Assembly: GCA_031279965.1 (NCBI GenBank)
Contig: JAITHM010000060.1
Location: forward strand, 1 to 20,715
DNA length: 20,715 bases
Reading direction: 5' to 3'
DNA from: Spirochaetaceae bacterium
GTDB lineage: Bacteria > Spirochaetota > Spirochaetia > Treponematales > Breznakiellaceae
Shown here: positions 6,576 to 14,652 of the stretch, piece after piece
How the letters are laid out: every line of letters starts with the position of its first letter
Numbering within the stretch: the first letter of the stretch is position 1
Program-made: the position numbers and the translations under genes
The notes under the pieces: model-generated
Told to the model about the DNA's origin: nothing
Databases searched by the model: none
What the model saw: only the letters and a program-made list of their open reading frames with translations

Positions 6576-7707
6576 TCTGAAAACTGCCATCAGGACATTT
6601 TACACATTCAAAAGAAAGTCCTTCAACTTTATAGCTTCCTTCACCGGTAATATTCAGCGAAAATCCTTTTTCCCAATACGGAGACTTTCGCTGCATTCCG
6701 CATACACAGCAATCCTTAGCATGAAATTCTGTATCTCCCAGTGTTACAGAACGAAGCTCTCCGCTGGCAAAACGGCGGACAGTTTTCCGGCGTGGCGGCC
6801 CGCTTTTCCGTTCAGGCATGTCGGCTTCAAGATCGTTTGCGCCAGTTCGTCCGCGCTTAAGCTGATTCGCTGCATAAAAAACAAGCTCTTCCCGCATCAA
6901 CGCCGGCATCCGGAAAAAATTCCGGATGTGCACCGCACCGTGTTCCTGCACCACATAACGCCGGTAGAGCCGTGCCGTCCGCCGTGCGCTATCTTTGGCA
7001 AGAAGGGTCTGCGTTTTGGCAAGCTGAATAATGCCTGTCTCCCAACCATCAAAATATTTCTGCAGAACAGGAATAAGCCTGTTGCGCAGCCGTCCTCGCA
7101 GAATAGCATCACTGGCGTTACTAGAATCAAACCGGTAAGGAATGTTGTGTTCGGCAAGATACGCGCACAGTTCTGCTTTGCGAAACTCAAGCAGCGGCCT
7201 GACAAGCCGCCCCCGCCGGCTCCGTATTCCAGCAAGTCCAGCCGGCCCGGCGCCGCGCAGCACACGCATCAGCACGGTCTCAAGAAGATCATCGCGCGTG
7301 TGCCCCAGCATGATTACTGCATGATCAAGCCGGCGCGCCTCTTCCCGAAGCAGCTTATGCCGGTACATGCGTGCCGCAGCCTCCAATCCCACTTTACATT
7401 CTTTTGCGGCGTGCAAAATAGCGCCTTCTTCAACAATAGATACTGTACAGGGTATCCCCCAACGGGCGCAAAGATAGCGTGTCAAATGTTCATCAGCAAG
7501 GCTTTCTTCCCCGCGAAGGTTATGCTGAACATGCGCGCAGTGAAGTTCAAAGGGATGTTGTTCACGCAGCCGGTTCAATGCGTAGAGCAATGCGACGGAA
7601 TCAGGTCCTCCAGACACGGCTGCGAGTATGGCCTTACCCCGTAATGTCCCGTTCAGCAGGATGGAAAGCGTTTTTTCAATGCGCGCAGAAACCGGAGAAG
7701 CCGCCAT
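6556..7707 (-). CDS. tilS: tRNA(Ile)-lysidine synthase
   Basis: Attaches lysine to C34 of tRNA-Ile(CAU) using ATP, so that it reads AUA. It is a PP-loop ATPase: AAVSGGPDSVALLYAL carries the P-loop motif SGGPDS near residues 32-37. The ATP domain continues with HVQHNLRGEES, GLEAAARMYRHKLL and LGHTRDDLLETVLMRVLRGAGPAGLAGI. The next family block is RGRLRNRLIPVL. The C-terminal domain is shorter and more divergent, with two Cys pairs (CCVC and CVKC) that might bind a metal. I chose the ATG at 7707, giving 383 residues. It follows the upstream TAA with a single base between (TAACATG), implying translational coupling. A TTG at 7722 would add five residues. Its 3' end overlaps the last 20 bases of the recombinase remnant on the other strand. 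Confidence 0.92.
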   Translation of the reverse strand: MAASPVSARIEKTLSILLNGTLRGKAILAAVSGGPDSVALLYALNRLREQHPFELHCAHVQHNLRGEESLADEHLTRYLCARWGIPCTVSIVEEGAILHAAKECKVGLEAAARMYRHKLLREEARRLDHAVIMLGHTRDDLLETVLMRVLRGAGPAGLAGIRSRRGRLVRPLLEFRKAELCAYLAEHNIPYRFDSSNASDAILRGRLRNRLIPVLQKYFDGWETGIIQLAKTQTLLAKDSARRTARLYRRYVVQEHGAVHIRNFFRMPALMREELVFYAANQLKRGRTGANDLEADMPERKSGPPRRKTVRRFASGELRSVTLGDTEFHAKDCCVCGMQRKSPYWEKGFSLNITGEGSYKVEGLSFECVKCPDGSFQIIVHKT

Positions 7708-7708
7708 G

Positions 7709-9595
7709 TTATTTTTTTGCAAGAAGAAGTTTGGTAATATATATCTTTATATATAAACGCAGCGCATTTTTATTATTAATCCTGTCAAGCGCAGCATTCA
7801 TTTTGATAATACGATCAGCATTTTCATCAAGCATCTGATTATCAAAACTATTGGGTTTTTGAAATTTAAGTACCTGATTCAAATGCGCTTTGGCAACGGC
7901 ATGTACATCATCAGTAAGTTTTTTCTGAGCAGTCTTGTCAAGCAATTGATTCCAGCGGTCGCGTACGCTTTCAAGATAGCCGTCTATATCTTTATCTTCC
8001 GGCACCAAGATTTTGGCAAGCTTTTCCGCACTCGCATGGAGTGATGCGCTGATACCCCCCCCGCCACCAGATTTTTTTCCGTTCGCGGCAGAATTCGCGC
8101 TTTTATTTTTTGTCCCCCGGAAAATTCCCGCGATTTTAACAATAAAACCTATTGAATACCAGAATGGCAGCGTAAGTTTGCAATTACGGATAATATCCCC
8201 CCTGCGCAGTCCCAAAAGCGTACGCAATGGTATCGGGCGGTCAATATCAAAAAGCCGCGTGTCTTTGGGAAGATTCCCCGCATTCAAAAGTTCATCCTGA
8301 AGCAATGCAAGCCGTTTATCCTGAGTTATCAGTAAAAGCTGCGGCGAAAAAAGATTGCAGGATTTTTCAATAAGATCTTCAAATGCACTGTCACTGTCCA
8401 TTGCCGGGTCGCGCCCAAATTCCCGCAGGGTTTTCATCCAGCGCTGGATAATTTCATTTTTAATCTGCGGCTGCACTTCAGCAAGAAGTTTGATGCACAG
8501 CGGCCATATTTTTTCTTTTCGCACGAACAGTTCAAGTCCCTCACGTGTTTTGAAACGTGTTAGTTCAGGATATTTTCCCTCATCGTCAATGGCCATTTTT
8601 TCTTTGAGAAAATTTTCAAGTTCAAGCTGAGTATATCGTTCTGTAAGCAGCGTACCGGCTGGCCCCTTGAATTGCAGCATATCAGCAATCGTAAAAATAA
8701 AAGGCGGCTCAAGCATCAGTTCATATATCGTCCCCAGCGCCATTTCTGTATTCCGCTTATTGATGGCAATGATTTGATAAAAATTATTTATCGTAAGAAC
8801 AACTATTGACGCCTGCACCAGCGCAACAAACGCCGGTGTCCGGTCGTTTGTCCGATTAACAATTTCTTCAATGTGCTTTTTGATAAGCGGACACAAAAAA
8901 AGCCATATCGTATAGACAAATTCGCTTGATTCTTCAATGTGGCTAATACATTCTTTGGGACGTGTCATAAGCAGATCAATAAAATTGCGGACACGTATCT
9001 CCTGTCCGCGAAAACGAATCATCAGCTTTTGCATAAAGTATTCCATTTCGCTGCGGTTGTGCAGATGATGCTCAATCTTCATAATTGCGTATTCAAGCAG
9101 TTTCCGCGGATAATGTGCTTCAAGCGTAAGCCCGCTTCCATAGCCTTCAGGAAATAAAAGACGCACAATACGATTTGGATTATCATGGTTTTCATGCAGA
9201 TAATTGATTAGTCCCGATTCCACAGGAATTGTTTTTACCTGTGTAGGAGGTATTTTAATGCGCAGCGATTCTTCGCTTGGGAAAGGGCTCGCTGCCCCGT
9301 CTGTCGCCTGATAGTAGTGGGCGACAACATCATGATAAAAAGAATTAAGAGTGATTGTTTGCCCTGCGGCTGTGCCTTCGACAGTTACTTTGTTTTGTAC
9401 AACAAGGTCGTTCAATGCACGGAGTATCTTCCCGCGCGTATCCATCTTCCAGTCATCTATATGCAATGCCGCAGCATTCTCACGCTGCACATTTCTTTCC
9501 ATAAACCGGATAAAAGTTTCAGTAGAAATAACAGCTGAGTAGCTTTTTTGCGAGAATGTTTTGAGAAGCGTATAAAGGTCAACTTTTTGGGCCAT
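7709..9595 (-). CDS. Conserved-looking protein of unknown function, coupled to tilS
   Basis: 628 residues; I do not recognise the family. It has no signal peptide and no clear membrane helix; the hydrophobic stretch at 254-278 (FVALVQASIVVLTINNF) looks more like a buried helix. The protein is mostly helical, with charged amphipathic segments at both ends. Residues 490-518 form a low-complexity linker (NKSANSAANGKKSGGGGG) encoded over a C8 run on the plus strand (8055-8062). This separates a large N-terminal part from a C-terminal helical domain of about 110 residues. Composition and codon use match the core genes. It is followed one base later by the tilS ATG. No Shine-Dalgarno sequence is obvious upstream. 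Probably cytoplasmic; a lineage-specific spirochaete protein is my inference. Confidence 0.8.
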   Translation of the reverse strand: MAQKVDLYTLLKTFSQKSYSAVISTETFIRFMERNVQRENAAALHIDDWKMDTRGKILRALNDLVVQNKVTVEGTAAGQTITLNSFYHDVVAHYYQATDGAASPFPSEESLRIKIPPTQVKTIPVESGLINYLHENHDNPNRIVRLLFPEGYGSGLTLEAHYPRKLLEYAIMKIEHHLHNRSEMEYFMQKLMIRFRGQEIRVRNFIDLLMTRPKECISHIEESSEFVYTIWLFLCPLIKKHIEEIVNRTNDRTPAFVALVQASIVVLTINNFYQIIAINKRNTEMALGTIYELMLEPPFIFTIADMLQFKGPAGTLLTERYTQLELENFLKEKMAIDDEGKYPELTRFKTREGLELFVRKEKIWPLCIKLLAEVQPQIKNEIIQRWMKTLREFGRDPAMDSDSAFEDLIEKSCNLFSPQLLLITQDKRLALLQDELLNAGNLPKDTRLFDIDRPIPLRTLLGLRRGDIIRNCKLTLPFWYSIGFIVKIAGIFRGTKNKSANSAANGKKSGGGGGISASLHASAEKLAKILVPEDKDIDGYLESVRDRWNQLLDKTAQKKLTDDVHAVAKAHLNQVLKFQKPNSFDNQMLDENADRIIKMNAALDRINNKNALRLYIKIYITKLLLAKK

Positions 9596-9741
9596 TTTGA
9601 CTAATTATCGGCATGTCCACACCCCTAAATAACTGAGCGGCCCCAAAACGCATCTCTGGCAACCGCTGCGCTTTGTGCAGCAAGTCGCATCAAGCACATG
9701 CAATCCTGTCTGATCCTGATGTAAGACAGCCTCAACCACTA

Positions 9742-9813
9742 CATCCCCTACGGGAGTCGAACCCGTGTTGCCGGGATGAAAACCCGGTGTCCTGACCACT
9801 AGACGAAGGGGAC
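9742..9813 (-). tRNA. tRNA-Glu (anticodon UUC)
   Basis: Read on the minus strand it begins GTCCCCTTCGTCTAGTGG, typical of bacterial tRNA-Glu. The anticodon stem is CCGGG/CCCGG with loop TTTTCAT (anticodon TTC). The T arm is ACGGG-TTCGACT-CCCGT. The acceptor strand is GTCCCCT/AGGGGAT with a G-U first pair and discriminator G. CCA is not encoded and must be added after transcription. Confidence 0.96.
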
Positions 9814-9821
9814 CTACCCTA

Positions 9822-9850
9822 TTCATAACTGGCCGCCGCAAAATTGTCAA
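9822..9850 (-). promoter_or_regulatory. tRNA-Glu promoter
   Basis: On the minus strand a perfect TTGACA (9850-9845), a 17-base spacer and TATGAA (9827-9822). Transcription would begin about 2 bases before the mature 5' end of the tRNA. It may also feed the 628-residue protein gene and tilS downstream, as no better promoter is seen at 9596-9741. Confidence 0.8.
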
Positions 9851-10003
9851 GTGGCTGTTCGTATTCACGACATATAGGACACTCCGGCAATGGGAATGGA
9901 TAAGCCCAATGTGGCGGAAAACTCTGCCGGTGTCAAGAAATTCAGTGATTTATGGCGCAGTAGACAGACAAAGGGGAATAATGTTAGTGTTATTCAGGAT
10001 TTT

Positions 10004-10783
10004 ATGAAAAGAATTGAACGTGCTTTTACGCAGGACAAAGTGTTTATCGGGTTTATTACCGCAGGAGATCCCTCACTTGAAGCGAGTGAAGAGTTTGTAC
10101 TCGCCCTTGAAAAAGGAGGGGCTGATCTTATTGAGCTTGGGATTCCATTTTCTGATCCAATTGCCGAAGGTCCGGTAATTCAAGCGGCAAATGTCCGTGC
10201 GCTTTCTGCCGGAGTTACTGTCGAAAAAATCTTTGCTCTTGTTGAACGCCTCCGGCTTAAAACCGAAATCCCGCTTGTTTTTTTAACATATTTTAATCCG
10301 GTATTCCGTTATGGCTGCGATGCTTTTTTTTCCCGGTGCCAAGCGGCAGGAGTTGACGGCATTATTATTCCAGATCTGCCTTTTGAAGAGCAGGCGGAGG
10401 TTCGCAGCGTGGCGCAGACGCACAGCATCGCACTTATCTCGCTTGTTGCTCCAACCTCGGAAGACCGCATTGCCGCCATTGCAGCCCAATCGGACGGCTT
10501 TCTTTATATCGTTTCATCGCTTGGGGTAACAGGCATACGAAGCGAAATCAAAACAGATCTTGAAAGTATTATCACAGCAGCGCGAAAACACACGAAAACA
10601 CCGTGCGTTGTTGGTTTTGGCATCAATACGCCAGAGCAGGCGGCAGTAATCTCCCGCGTTGCCCGAGGGGTCATTGTTGGAAGCGCCATTGTCAACATCA
10701 TTGCCCAGCATGGCGCACAGTCCGCCGCTTCACTCACCGAATATGCCGCGAAAATGAAGGCGGCGCTCTGCTCAAACCAATAA
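10004..10783 (+). CDS. trpA: Tryptophan synthase alpha chain
   Basis: Cleaves indole-3-glycerol phosphate to indole and glyceraldehyde 3-phosphate, normally as an alpha2-beta2 complex with TrpB. Seen: FITAGDPS, then IELGIPFSDPIAEGPVIQAAN with catalytic Glu44. At the second catalytic position (Asp60 in Salmonella) it has Glu55, AEGP in place of ADGP. As I recall, AEGP occurs in Firmicutes and Bacteroidetes enzymes. YIVSSLGVTGIR and VVGFGINTPEQA follow. I chose the ATG at 10004 (AGGA 4 bases upstream), which gives the normal 259 residues and the family start MKRIERAF. The frame stays open back to 9890, but those 38 residues match nothing. No trpB or other trp gene is in the window. An 8-codon frame at 9981-10007 behind AAGGGG overlaps the start (TTATGA). 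Confidence 0.93.
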   Translation: MKRIERAFTQDKVFIGFITAGDPSLEASEEFVLALEKGGADLIELGIPFSDPIAEGPVIQAANVRALSAGVTVEKIFALVERLRLKTEIPLVFLTYFNPVFRYGCDAFFSRCQAAGVDGIIIPDLPFEEQAEVRSVAQTHSIALISLVAPTSEDRIAAIAAQSDGFLYIVSSLGVTGIRSEIKTDLESIITAARKHTKTPCVVGFGINTPEQAAVISRVARGVIVGSAIVNIIAQHGAQSAASLTEYAAKMKAALCSNQ

Positions 10784-10867
10784 CAACTAACGTGATGAAA
10801 ACTCCTCAAGCTGATGCATGCAGGATGTCCGCCGCTGACTATAATCGATTGTAAAGGAGATTAATTT

Positions 10868-11668
10868 ATGGAAAACCAGTATCAAGTCATCATTGACAAG
10901 GGAAAATGTGTCGGCTGTGGGCTATGCTGCAAGGACTGTCCTCATCATGTATTAGAACTGCGGGATGGGAAAGCCGCCCTGTTGTCTGATACCTGTCTCT
11001 TATGCGGCCATTGCACCGCTCTATGCCCCGTGGCCGCCGTTACGATAAGCGGATATGACATGAGCGAGGTCAAAGCCTATGATAAAACGGGCTTTGGTAT
11101 CGACAACGATGTTTTGCTCAATACTATACAATTCAGACGGACGATTAGGCACTATCTGGATAAACCTGTCGAAAGGACTGTAATCGAAAAAATCATTGAT
11201 GCAGGACGGTGGACGCCCACTGGTGTTAATAAGCAAAAGGTGCGGTATATCGTTGTGGAAAAATCAATCCAGCTGCTTGAAGCGGAAGGTCTAAAAACAT
11301 TCGGGAAACTGAAACGTTTAGCCGGAGTTGTGGGCAAGTTTGTAAAGCTGCCGTTTGACTTGAGTAGACACAAGCTGGAACCAGGATTCTTTTTCCACGG
11401 AGCGCCGGTGATAATTCTCATTGTATCGAAAGACACTGTAGATGCGTCCCTTGCAGCTATGAGTATGGAATTGATGGCAGAGGCTCTGGGACTTGGCACC
11501 TTGTATGCCGGTCTGTTTACCCGTGCGGTAAAAATGAATACAAGAATCAGAAACAAGCTTGGTCTTGCAAAAAAAGAAGTGGTGGTTACAGGGCTTGCAA
11601 TCGGCTATTCCGAGGTCAAATATATGCGAACCGTTCCCAGAAAGAAGGCTGATATTGCATGGCTATAA
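10868..11668 (+). CDS. Ferredoxin-nitroreductase fusion protein
   Basis: 266 residues. Residues 1-60 are a two-cluster 4Fe-4S ferredoxin domain: C14-x2-C17-x2-C20-x3-C24-P and C43-x2-C46-x2-C49-x3-C53-P, with an extra Cys21. Residues 83-250 are a nitroreductase-type FMN domain: RRTIRHYLDKPV, IDAGRWTPTGVNKQ, and the late AMSMELMAEALGLGTLYAG. The clusters probably pass electrons to the flavin. The physiological substrate is unknown. The family is common in anaerobes, which fits the suggested lifestyle. The start is set by AAAGGAGA 8 bases upstream. It lies 84 bases after trpA without a clear terminator, so cotranscription is possible, although a TATAAT at 10840-10845 lacks a good -35. Confidence 0.92.
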   Translation: MENQYQVIIDKGKCVGCGLCCKDCPHHVLELRDGKAALLSDTCLLCGHCTALCPVAAVTISGYDMSEVKAYDKTGFGIDNDVLLNTIQFRRTIRHYLDKPVERTVIEKIIDAGRWTPTGVNKQKVRYIVVEKSIQLLEAEGLKTFGKLKRLAGVVGKFVKLPFDLSRHKLEPGFFFHGAPVIILIVSKDTVDASLAAMSMELMAEALGLGTLYAGLFTRAVKMNTRIRNKLGLAKKEVVVTGLAIGYSEVKYMRTVPRKKADIAWL

Positions 11669-11689
11669 AACAAACTTTTTTGTCTGCAC

Positions 11690-12067
11690 CTAAGAGTCAT
11701 CAAAAATCGTAAGACTAGTGTTTGCTTTGATAAGGTCGTCCAGGGTGCGCAGGATATGTTTGCGGACAGATTCCGGCAGAGAATCAAGAATGGCAATGCG
11801 TTTTGCCCAGCGCCTGTTTATCGCGGTTTCGGTGTTTTCCGTGCGTTTTAGGCCGAGAATTTCATCGGCGCTTACCCGCAATACGCTGGAAAGATCAACC
11901 AGCATCGTATCAAGAATATGAGACCTGCCAGATTCATACGAAGCGATAGCTTCGCGGGTAAGTCCAACTTTATCGGCCAGTTCTTTTTGGGTAAACCCGC
12001 GCCGTTTCCTAATGTTTTGCAGATGAAGGCCGGCGTGCCTGCGATTTTCGACTGCCTCGCAGTTCAT
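11690..12067 (-). CDS. XRE-family helix-turn-helix regulator
   Basis: About 125 residues. An HTH_XRE (Cro/CI-type) domain spans roughly residues 15-73: LQNIRKRRGFTQKELADKVGLTREAIASYESGRSHI, then LSSVLRVSADEILGL. The remaining 50 residues (RWAKRIAILDSLPESVRKHILRTLDDLI) are helical and could dimerise. The start is uncertain: ATG at 12067 is used here, and a GTG at 12076 adds three residues; neither has a good Shine-Dalgarno sequence. Upstream, at 12088-12101, AATCAA is repeated with a 2-base gap, a possible autoregulatory site. It converges on the nitroreductase gene, with 21 bases between the stops. Confidence 0.85.
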   Translation of the reverse strand: MNCEAVENRRHAGLHLQNIRKRRGFTQKELADKVGLTREAIASYESGRSHILDTMLVDLSSVLRVSADEILGLKRTENTETAINRRWAKRIAILDSLPESVRKHILRTLDDLIKANTSLTIFDDS

Positions 12068-12087
12068 TTTGTTCACATCATCAGTAT

Positions 12088-12101
12088 AATCAACGAATCA
12101 A
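12088..12101. promoter_or_regulatory. Tandem AATCAA half-sites upstream of the XRE gene
   Basis: AATCAA-CG-AATCAA lies 20-34 bases upstream of the regulator start, next to TATACT (12088-12083, minus) that could be a -10. A site of this kind could be its own operator. This is weak evidence based on one repeat. Confidence 0.25.
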
Positions 12102-12485
12102 AAGACGGTATTTATAACGCCATTTAAGAACCTATTCAAATAACTAGGCCACCCAGCATAGGGTGCGAAAACAGCCTAAATTACAGAACACTAATACCTC
12201 TTTGAGGAGCTTATTGGACAGAGGGCTGCCAAAAAATCAGCTTTCTTGTCTTTAAGCGAGCGAGAGAACATGTGCTTTCGGCCAAAATCGTAATTCTAAA
12301 AACGCCTTCTCTGTCCCTCTTGACATTTAATGGTAGTAATGACACCTTTTTAGAAACTTATTTGCGGGCTTGACGCAGTTTAGATGAATACGCCAATACC
12401 ACTGGAAAAAAATTCAGTGTTTGGAGCTTTTTCGTATGAAGAAGCGATATAAAAGTTGTGTGCCATGCACAATTAGGAGTAAAAA
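12102..12485. other. Non-coding stretch upstream of the small lipoprotein gene
   Basis: No convincing coding frame. It holds a hairpin CACCC-AGCATA-GGGTG (12150-12165) nested in AGGC/GCCT, a small hairpin CCTC-TTT-GAGG (12197-12207), and an 8-base inverted repeat GGACAGAG (12216-12223) / CTCTGTCC (12309-12316). A TTGACA at 12320-12325 lacks a partner -10 at the right spacing. TATAAA at 12448-12453 may serve as the -10 for the lipoprotein gene. A small RNA here cannot be excluded. Confidence 0.3.
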
Positions 12486-12791
12486 ATGGCAAAAAAAAGA
12501 ATTATGATTTTGAGTGTCACAACTATGGTGGTTGGCCTGCTGTTCGCGAGCTGCGCGACAGTAACGTGGAACACTCCGGTAATGGAAAATGGAACCGCCG
12601 CCGCTTTGGAGAAAGTTGTAAAAAACTCAGGCGGCAGAGAGATTGCTTCCTATACCATCATCTGCGGCATTCCGCTGGGAGCGAGTACATTTCATGGACT
12701 CGTTGCGGCTTCGGCGCGCGCGGGAAAATCAATCGACTATCTAAGAAAAAGCTACATTGTGTATCAAACAGTAACCGCTTACGCACGATAA
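12486..12791 (+). CDS. Small putative lipoprotein (possibly TRL-like)
   Basis: 101 residues. Signal peptide MAKKRIMILSVTTMVVGLLFASC with lipidation at Cys23; the mature part is about 79 residues. The body alternates small and hydrophobic residues (IASYTIICGIPLGASTFHGLVAASARAGKSIDYL), the pattern of TRL-like small bacterial lipoproteins. That family match is tentative. No catalytic motif is visible, and location in the inner or outer membrane facing the periplasm is expected. The start has AGGAG 6 bases upstream. It is a single-gene unit closed by a strong terminator. Confidence 0.75.
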   Translation: MAKKRIMILSVTTMVVGLLFASCATVTWNTPVMENGTAAALEKVVKNSGGREIASYTIICGIPLGASTFHGLVAASARAGKSIDYLRKSYIVYQTVTAYAR

Positions 12792-12840
12792 TCGCTCCGG
12801 AACTTACGAAGGAAGCAGCAAGCTCTCCTCCGCTGATGAA

Positions 12841-12877
12841 AAAAGAGCCTTGCAAAACGCTTTTGCAAGGCTCTTTT
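12841..12877. terminator. Strong bidirectional intrinsic terminator
   Basis: A perfect 17-bp stem: AAAAGAGCCTTGCAAAA (12841-12857) pairs with TTTTGCAAGGCTCTTTT (12861-12877) around a CGC loop. A U-run is present on the plus strand, and a six-T run on the minus strand (A-run 12839-12844). It ends the small lipoprotein unit 48 bases after its stop codon. Confidence 0.92.
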
Positions 12878-12891
12878 AACTGCTTGGTTTA

Positions 12892-13144
12892 ACGCGACTG
12901 GTTACCGTATCCGCGCTCAGCACGAACCTCATCCTGCCTAAGGGGATACATGCATGAATAGAGATTATATATTTTGCTAAAAACTGTTTCGGCACACTGT
13001 TTGTAAAGCATTGTGTCTTAAAATAACGCAAAGACTCAAAAACAGAGTGTATAGAAGGCTTAAACAAGGTGTTTTATCACATATTAGATTTTCTTGGTTG
13101 GGGGGAGGGGGGGGGAAGAGCATGAAAGAAGTGCCGGCATATAG
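12892..13144. other. Gene-free stretch before the HEPN remnant
   Basis: Apart from the G-rich tract I see no gene, RNA or mobile-element end here. Short open frames on both strands lack ribosome sites and resemble no protein family. Confidence 0.4.
13100..13115. repeat. G6-A-G9 tract
   Basis: A run of 16 purines, 15 of them G. On the minus strand it reads as a C tract followed by AACCAAGAAAATCT, recalling the C15 tract plus AGAAATCT at 6445-6467. It lies directly upstream of the HEPN remnant. Confidence 0.7.
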
Positions 13145-13288
13145 GCCGCCATCAAGAGCGCCTAAAGAGAAATCTACCGTAAAAGCCTTTTCAAAACCCA
13201 TGATTTAAGGACTCTATCAGAGGAATTGGAAAAGGTCAAGCATCCTGTAGGTGACAGTGAGATAGCAGCAAACAGAGAAGAGTGCTGA
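13145..13288 (+). pseudogene. HEPN-domain protein remnant
   Basis: One plus-strand frame between a TAG (13142) and TGA (13286) reads AAIKSA, a TAA stop, then REIYRKSLFKTHDLRTLSEEL and EKVKHPVG. This follows the HEPN-domain core (AAEKALKA...KTHDL-x-x-L). An internal stop, no start and no N-terminal half mark it as decayed. HEPN proteins commonly pair with MNT nucleotidyltransferases as toxin-antitoxin modules, but no partner gene is visible here. The identification rests on a short motif only. Confidence 0.4.
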
Positions 13289-13356
13289 AGCAGGATTGTA
13301 AGCTTAGCGCAGCGCGGGAGCTTGCCGAAGGATGGTAAATTTGATATGGTAGGGGC

Positions 13357-14652
13357 ATGAATCAGCTTGCGTACGACTTGAATAAAATCCTCGACGACTG
13401 TATCGCCGGACGGCTTCTTTCTGATTTTGGGCGAAGAATTTATTTCCCCAAAGGGATAATTGCACAGTCTGCCGAGGCGAAAAAATCCGCGTGGGCGGCA
13501 AACGCGACCATCGGTATGGCGTTTCATCAGGGAAAGCCGATGATACTCTCCGCACTCAGTGAAAATCTTCCGTATCTTTCCGAGGCTGAAACTGTTGCCT
13601 ACGCGCCGACTGCCGGTATTGAAGAAGTGCGTGAACTTTGGCAGAAACTTCTTTTGGAAAAAAATCCGTCACTGCGGCGAGAGTGTATATCGCTTCCTGT
13701 TGTTGTGCCCGGTATTACCGCGGGGATTTCATACATTGCCGATCTTTTTCTTAATAAAGGCCAGCGGCTTATTATGAACGATCCGTGCTGGGATAATTAC
13801 AATCTAATTTTTGAGGAACGGCGGGAAGCGGTGCTATGCAGCGTGCGCTTTTTGAATGATACCGGCCTTGACCTTGATGCGATCTGTGCGGCTATTAATC
13901 AAGAAGCAAAAACAGGCGCGGTACGTCTTATTTTGAATTTCCCTAACAATCCGGCGGGATATTCACCTACCAGAATGGAAGAAGATGTGCTCTGTGACTG
14001 CCTTAAGGATGCTGCTGAAAAGGGCGCTGACGTGCTTGTTATCTGCGACGACGCCTATTACGGGCTTGTGTACGAAGATACCATCGCTCCAGAATCGATC
14101 TTTTGCCGGCTTAGCGGCCTTCATGAACGGATTCTTGCCGTAAAAGCCGATGGCCCTACTAAAGAAGATTATGTTTGGGGGCTTCGTGTGGCGCTGGTAA
14201 CATTCGGTTCAAAAGGAATGGATGGCGCCTGCTTTAACGCGCTTATTTCAAAGCTTATGGGTGTTATACGTTCATCAGTTTCCTGCTCAAATACCCCTGC
14301 TCAATTTTTGCTTCTTAAAACGTTTGCCGGCGAAAAGACACCGGCGGAAAAAGCGCATTACCGCGCAATTCTCAAACGGCGCTATCAGGCAGTACGCCGC
14401 TTTGTCGAAGAACACAATAATCATCACTGCCTTAAAGCGCTTCCTTTTAATTCAGGCTATTTTATGAGTTTTGCCTGCAACGGCATCAAGAGCGAAGATC
14501 TCAGGCGAAAATTATTGGCAGAACATGGCATTGGTACTGTTGCGCTGGGAGGAATTTATCTTCGTATTGCCTATGCCGCACTCAATGAAGATTTAATAGC
14601 GCCTCTTCTTGCAACGATTTTTCAGGCGGCAGAGGAACTTGCCACGCAATGA
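13357..14652 (+). CDS. Class I/II PLP aminotransferase
   Basis: 431 residues, fold-type I PLP enzyme. The N-terminus contains LLSDFGRRIYFPKGIIAQSAEAKKSA, which I associate with a branch of aminotransferases found in treponemes and clostridia. Active-site elements: NFPNNPAG (194-201), CDDAYYGL (230-237, the PLP-contacting Asp and Tyr), and Schiff-base Lys269 in DGPTKEDYVWGLRVA, 8 residues before Arg277. Arg403 in YLRIAYA should bind the substrate carboxylate. The amino-donor specificity cannot be told from the sequence. The start follows AGGGG by only one base, so initiation may be weak or use a different site. The protein N-terminus nevertheless fits the family. It overlaps tag by 4 bases (ATGA). 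Confidence 0.9.
   Translation: MNQLAYDLNKILDDCIAGRLLSDFGRRIYFPKGIIAQSAEAKKSAWAANATIGMAFHQGKPMILSALSENLPYLSEAETVAYAPTAGIEEVRELWQKLLLEKNPSLRRECISLPVVVPGITAGISYIADLFLNKGQRLIMNDPCWDNYNLIFEERREAVLCSVRFLNDTGLDLDAICAAINQEAKTGAVRLILNFPNNPAGYSPTRMEEDVLCDCLKDAAEKGADVLVICDDAYYGLVYEDTIAPESIFCRLSGLHERILAVKADGPTKEDYVWGLRVALVTFGSKGMDGACFNALISKLMGVIRSSVSCSNTPAQFLLLKTFAGEKTPAEKAHYRAILKRRYQAVRRFVEEHNNHHCLKALPFNSGYFMSFACNGIKSEDLRRKLLAEHGIGTVALGGIYLRIAYAALNEDLIAPLLATIFQAAEELATQ

Noticed and set aside
6565..7644. Long plus-strand open frame (359 codons) opposite tilS
   Set aside because: It mirrors tilS, has no ribosome site, and its translation is rich in Arg, Pro, Lys and Cys with no family motif; tilS carries all the conserved blocks.
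9605..9868. Minus-strand open frame covering the tRNA-Glu gene
   Set aside because: It runs through the tRNA and its promoter; the tRNA fold is unambiguous.
9890..10003. N-terminal extension of TrpA from the ATG at 9890
   Set aside because: No ribosome site, residues match nothing in TrpA, and the start at 10004 gives the normal length and N-terminus.
12320..12348. TTGACA at 12320 as a promoter for the small lipoprotein
   Set aside because: No acceptable -10 at 16-18 bases; the nearest candidates are too close or too poor.
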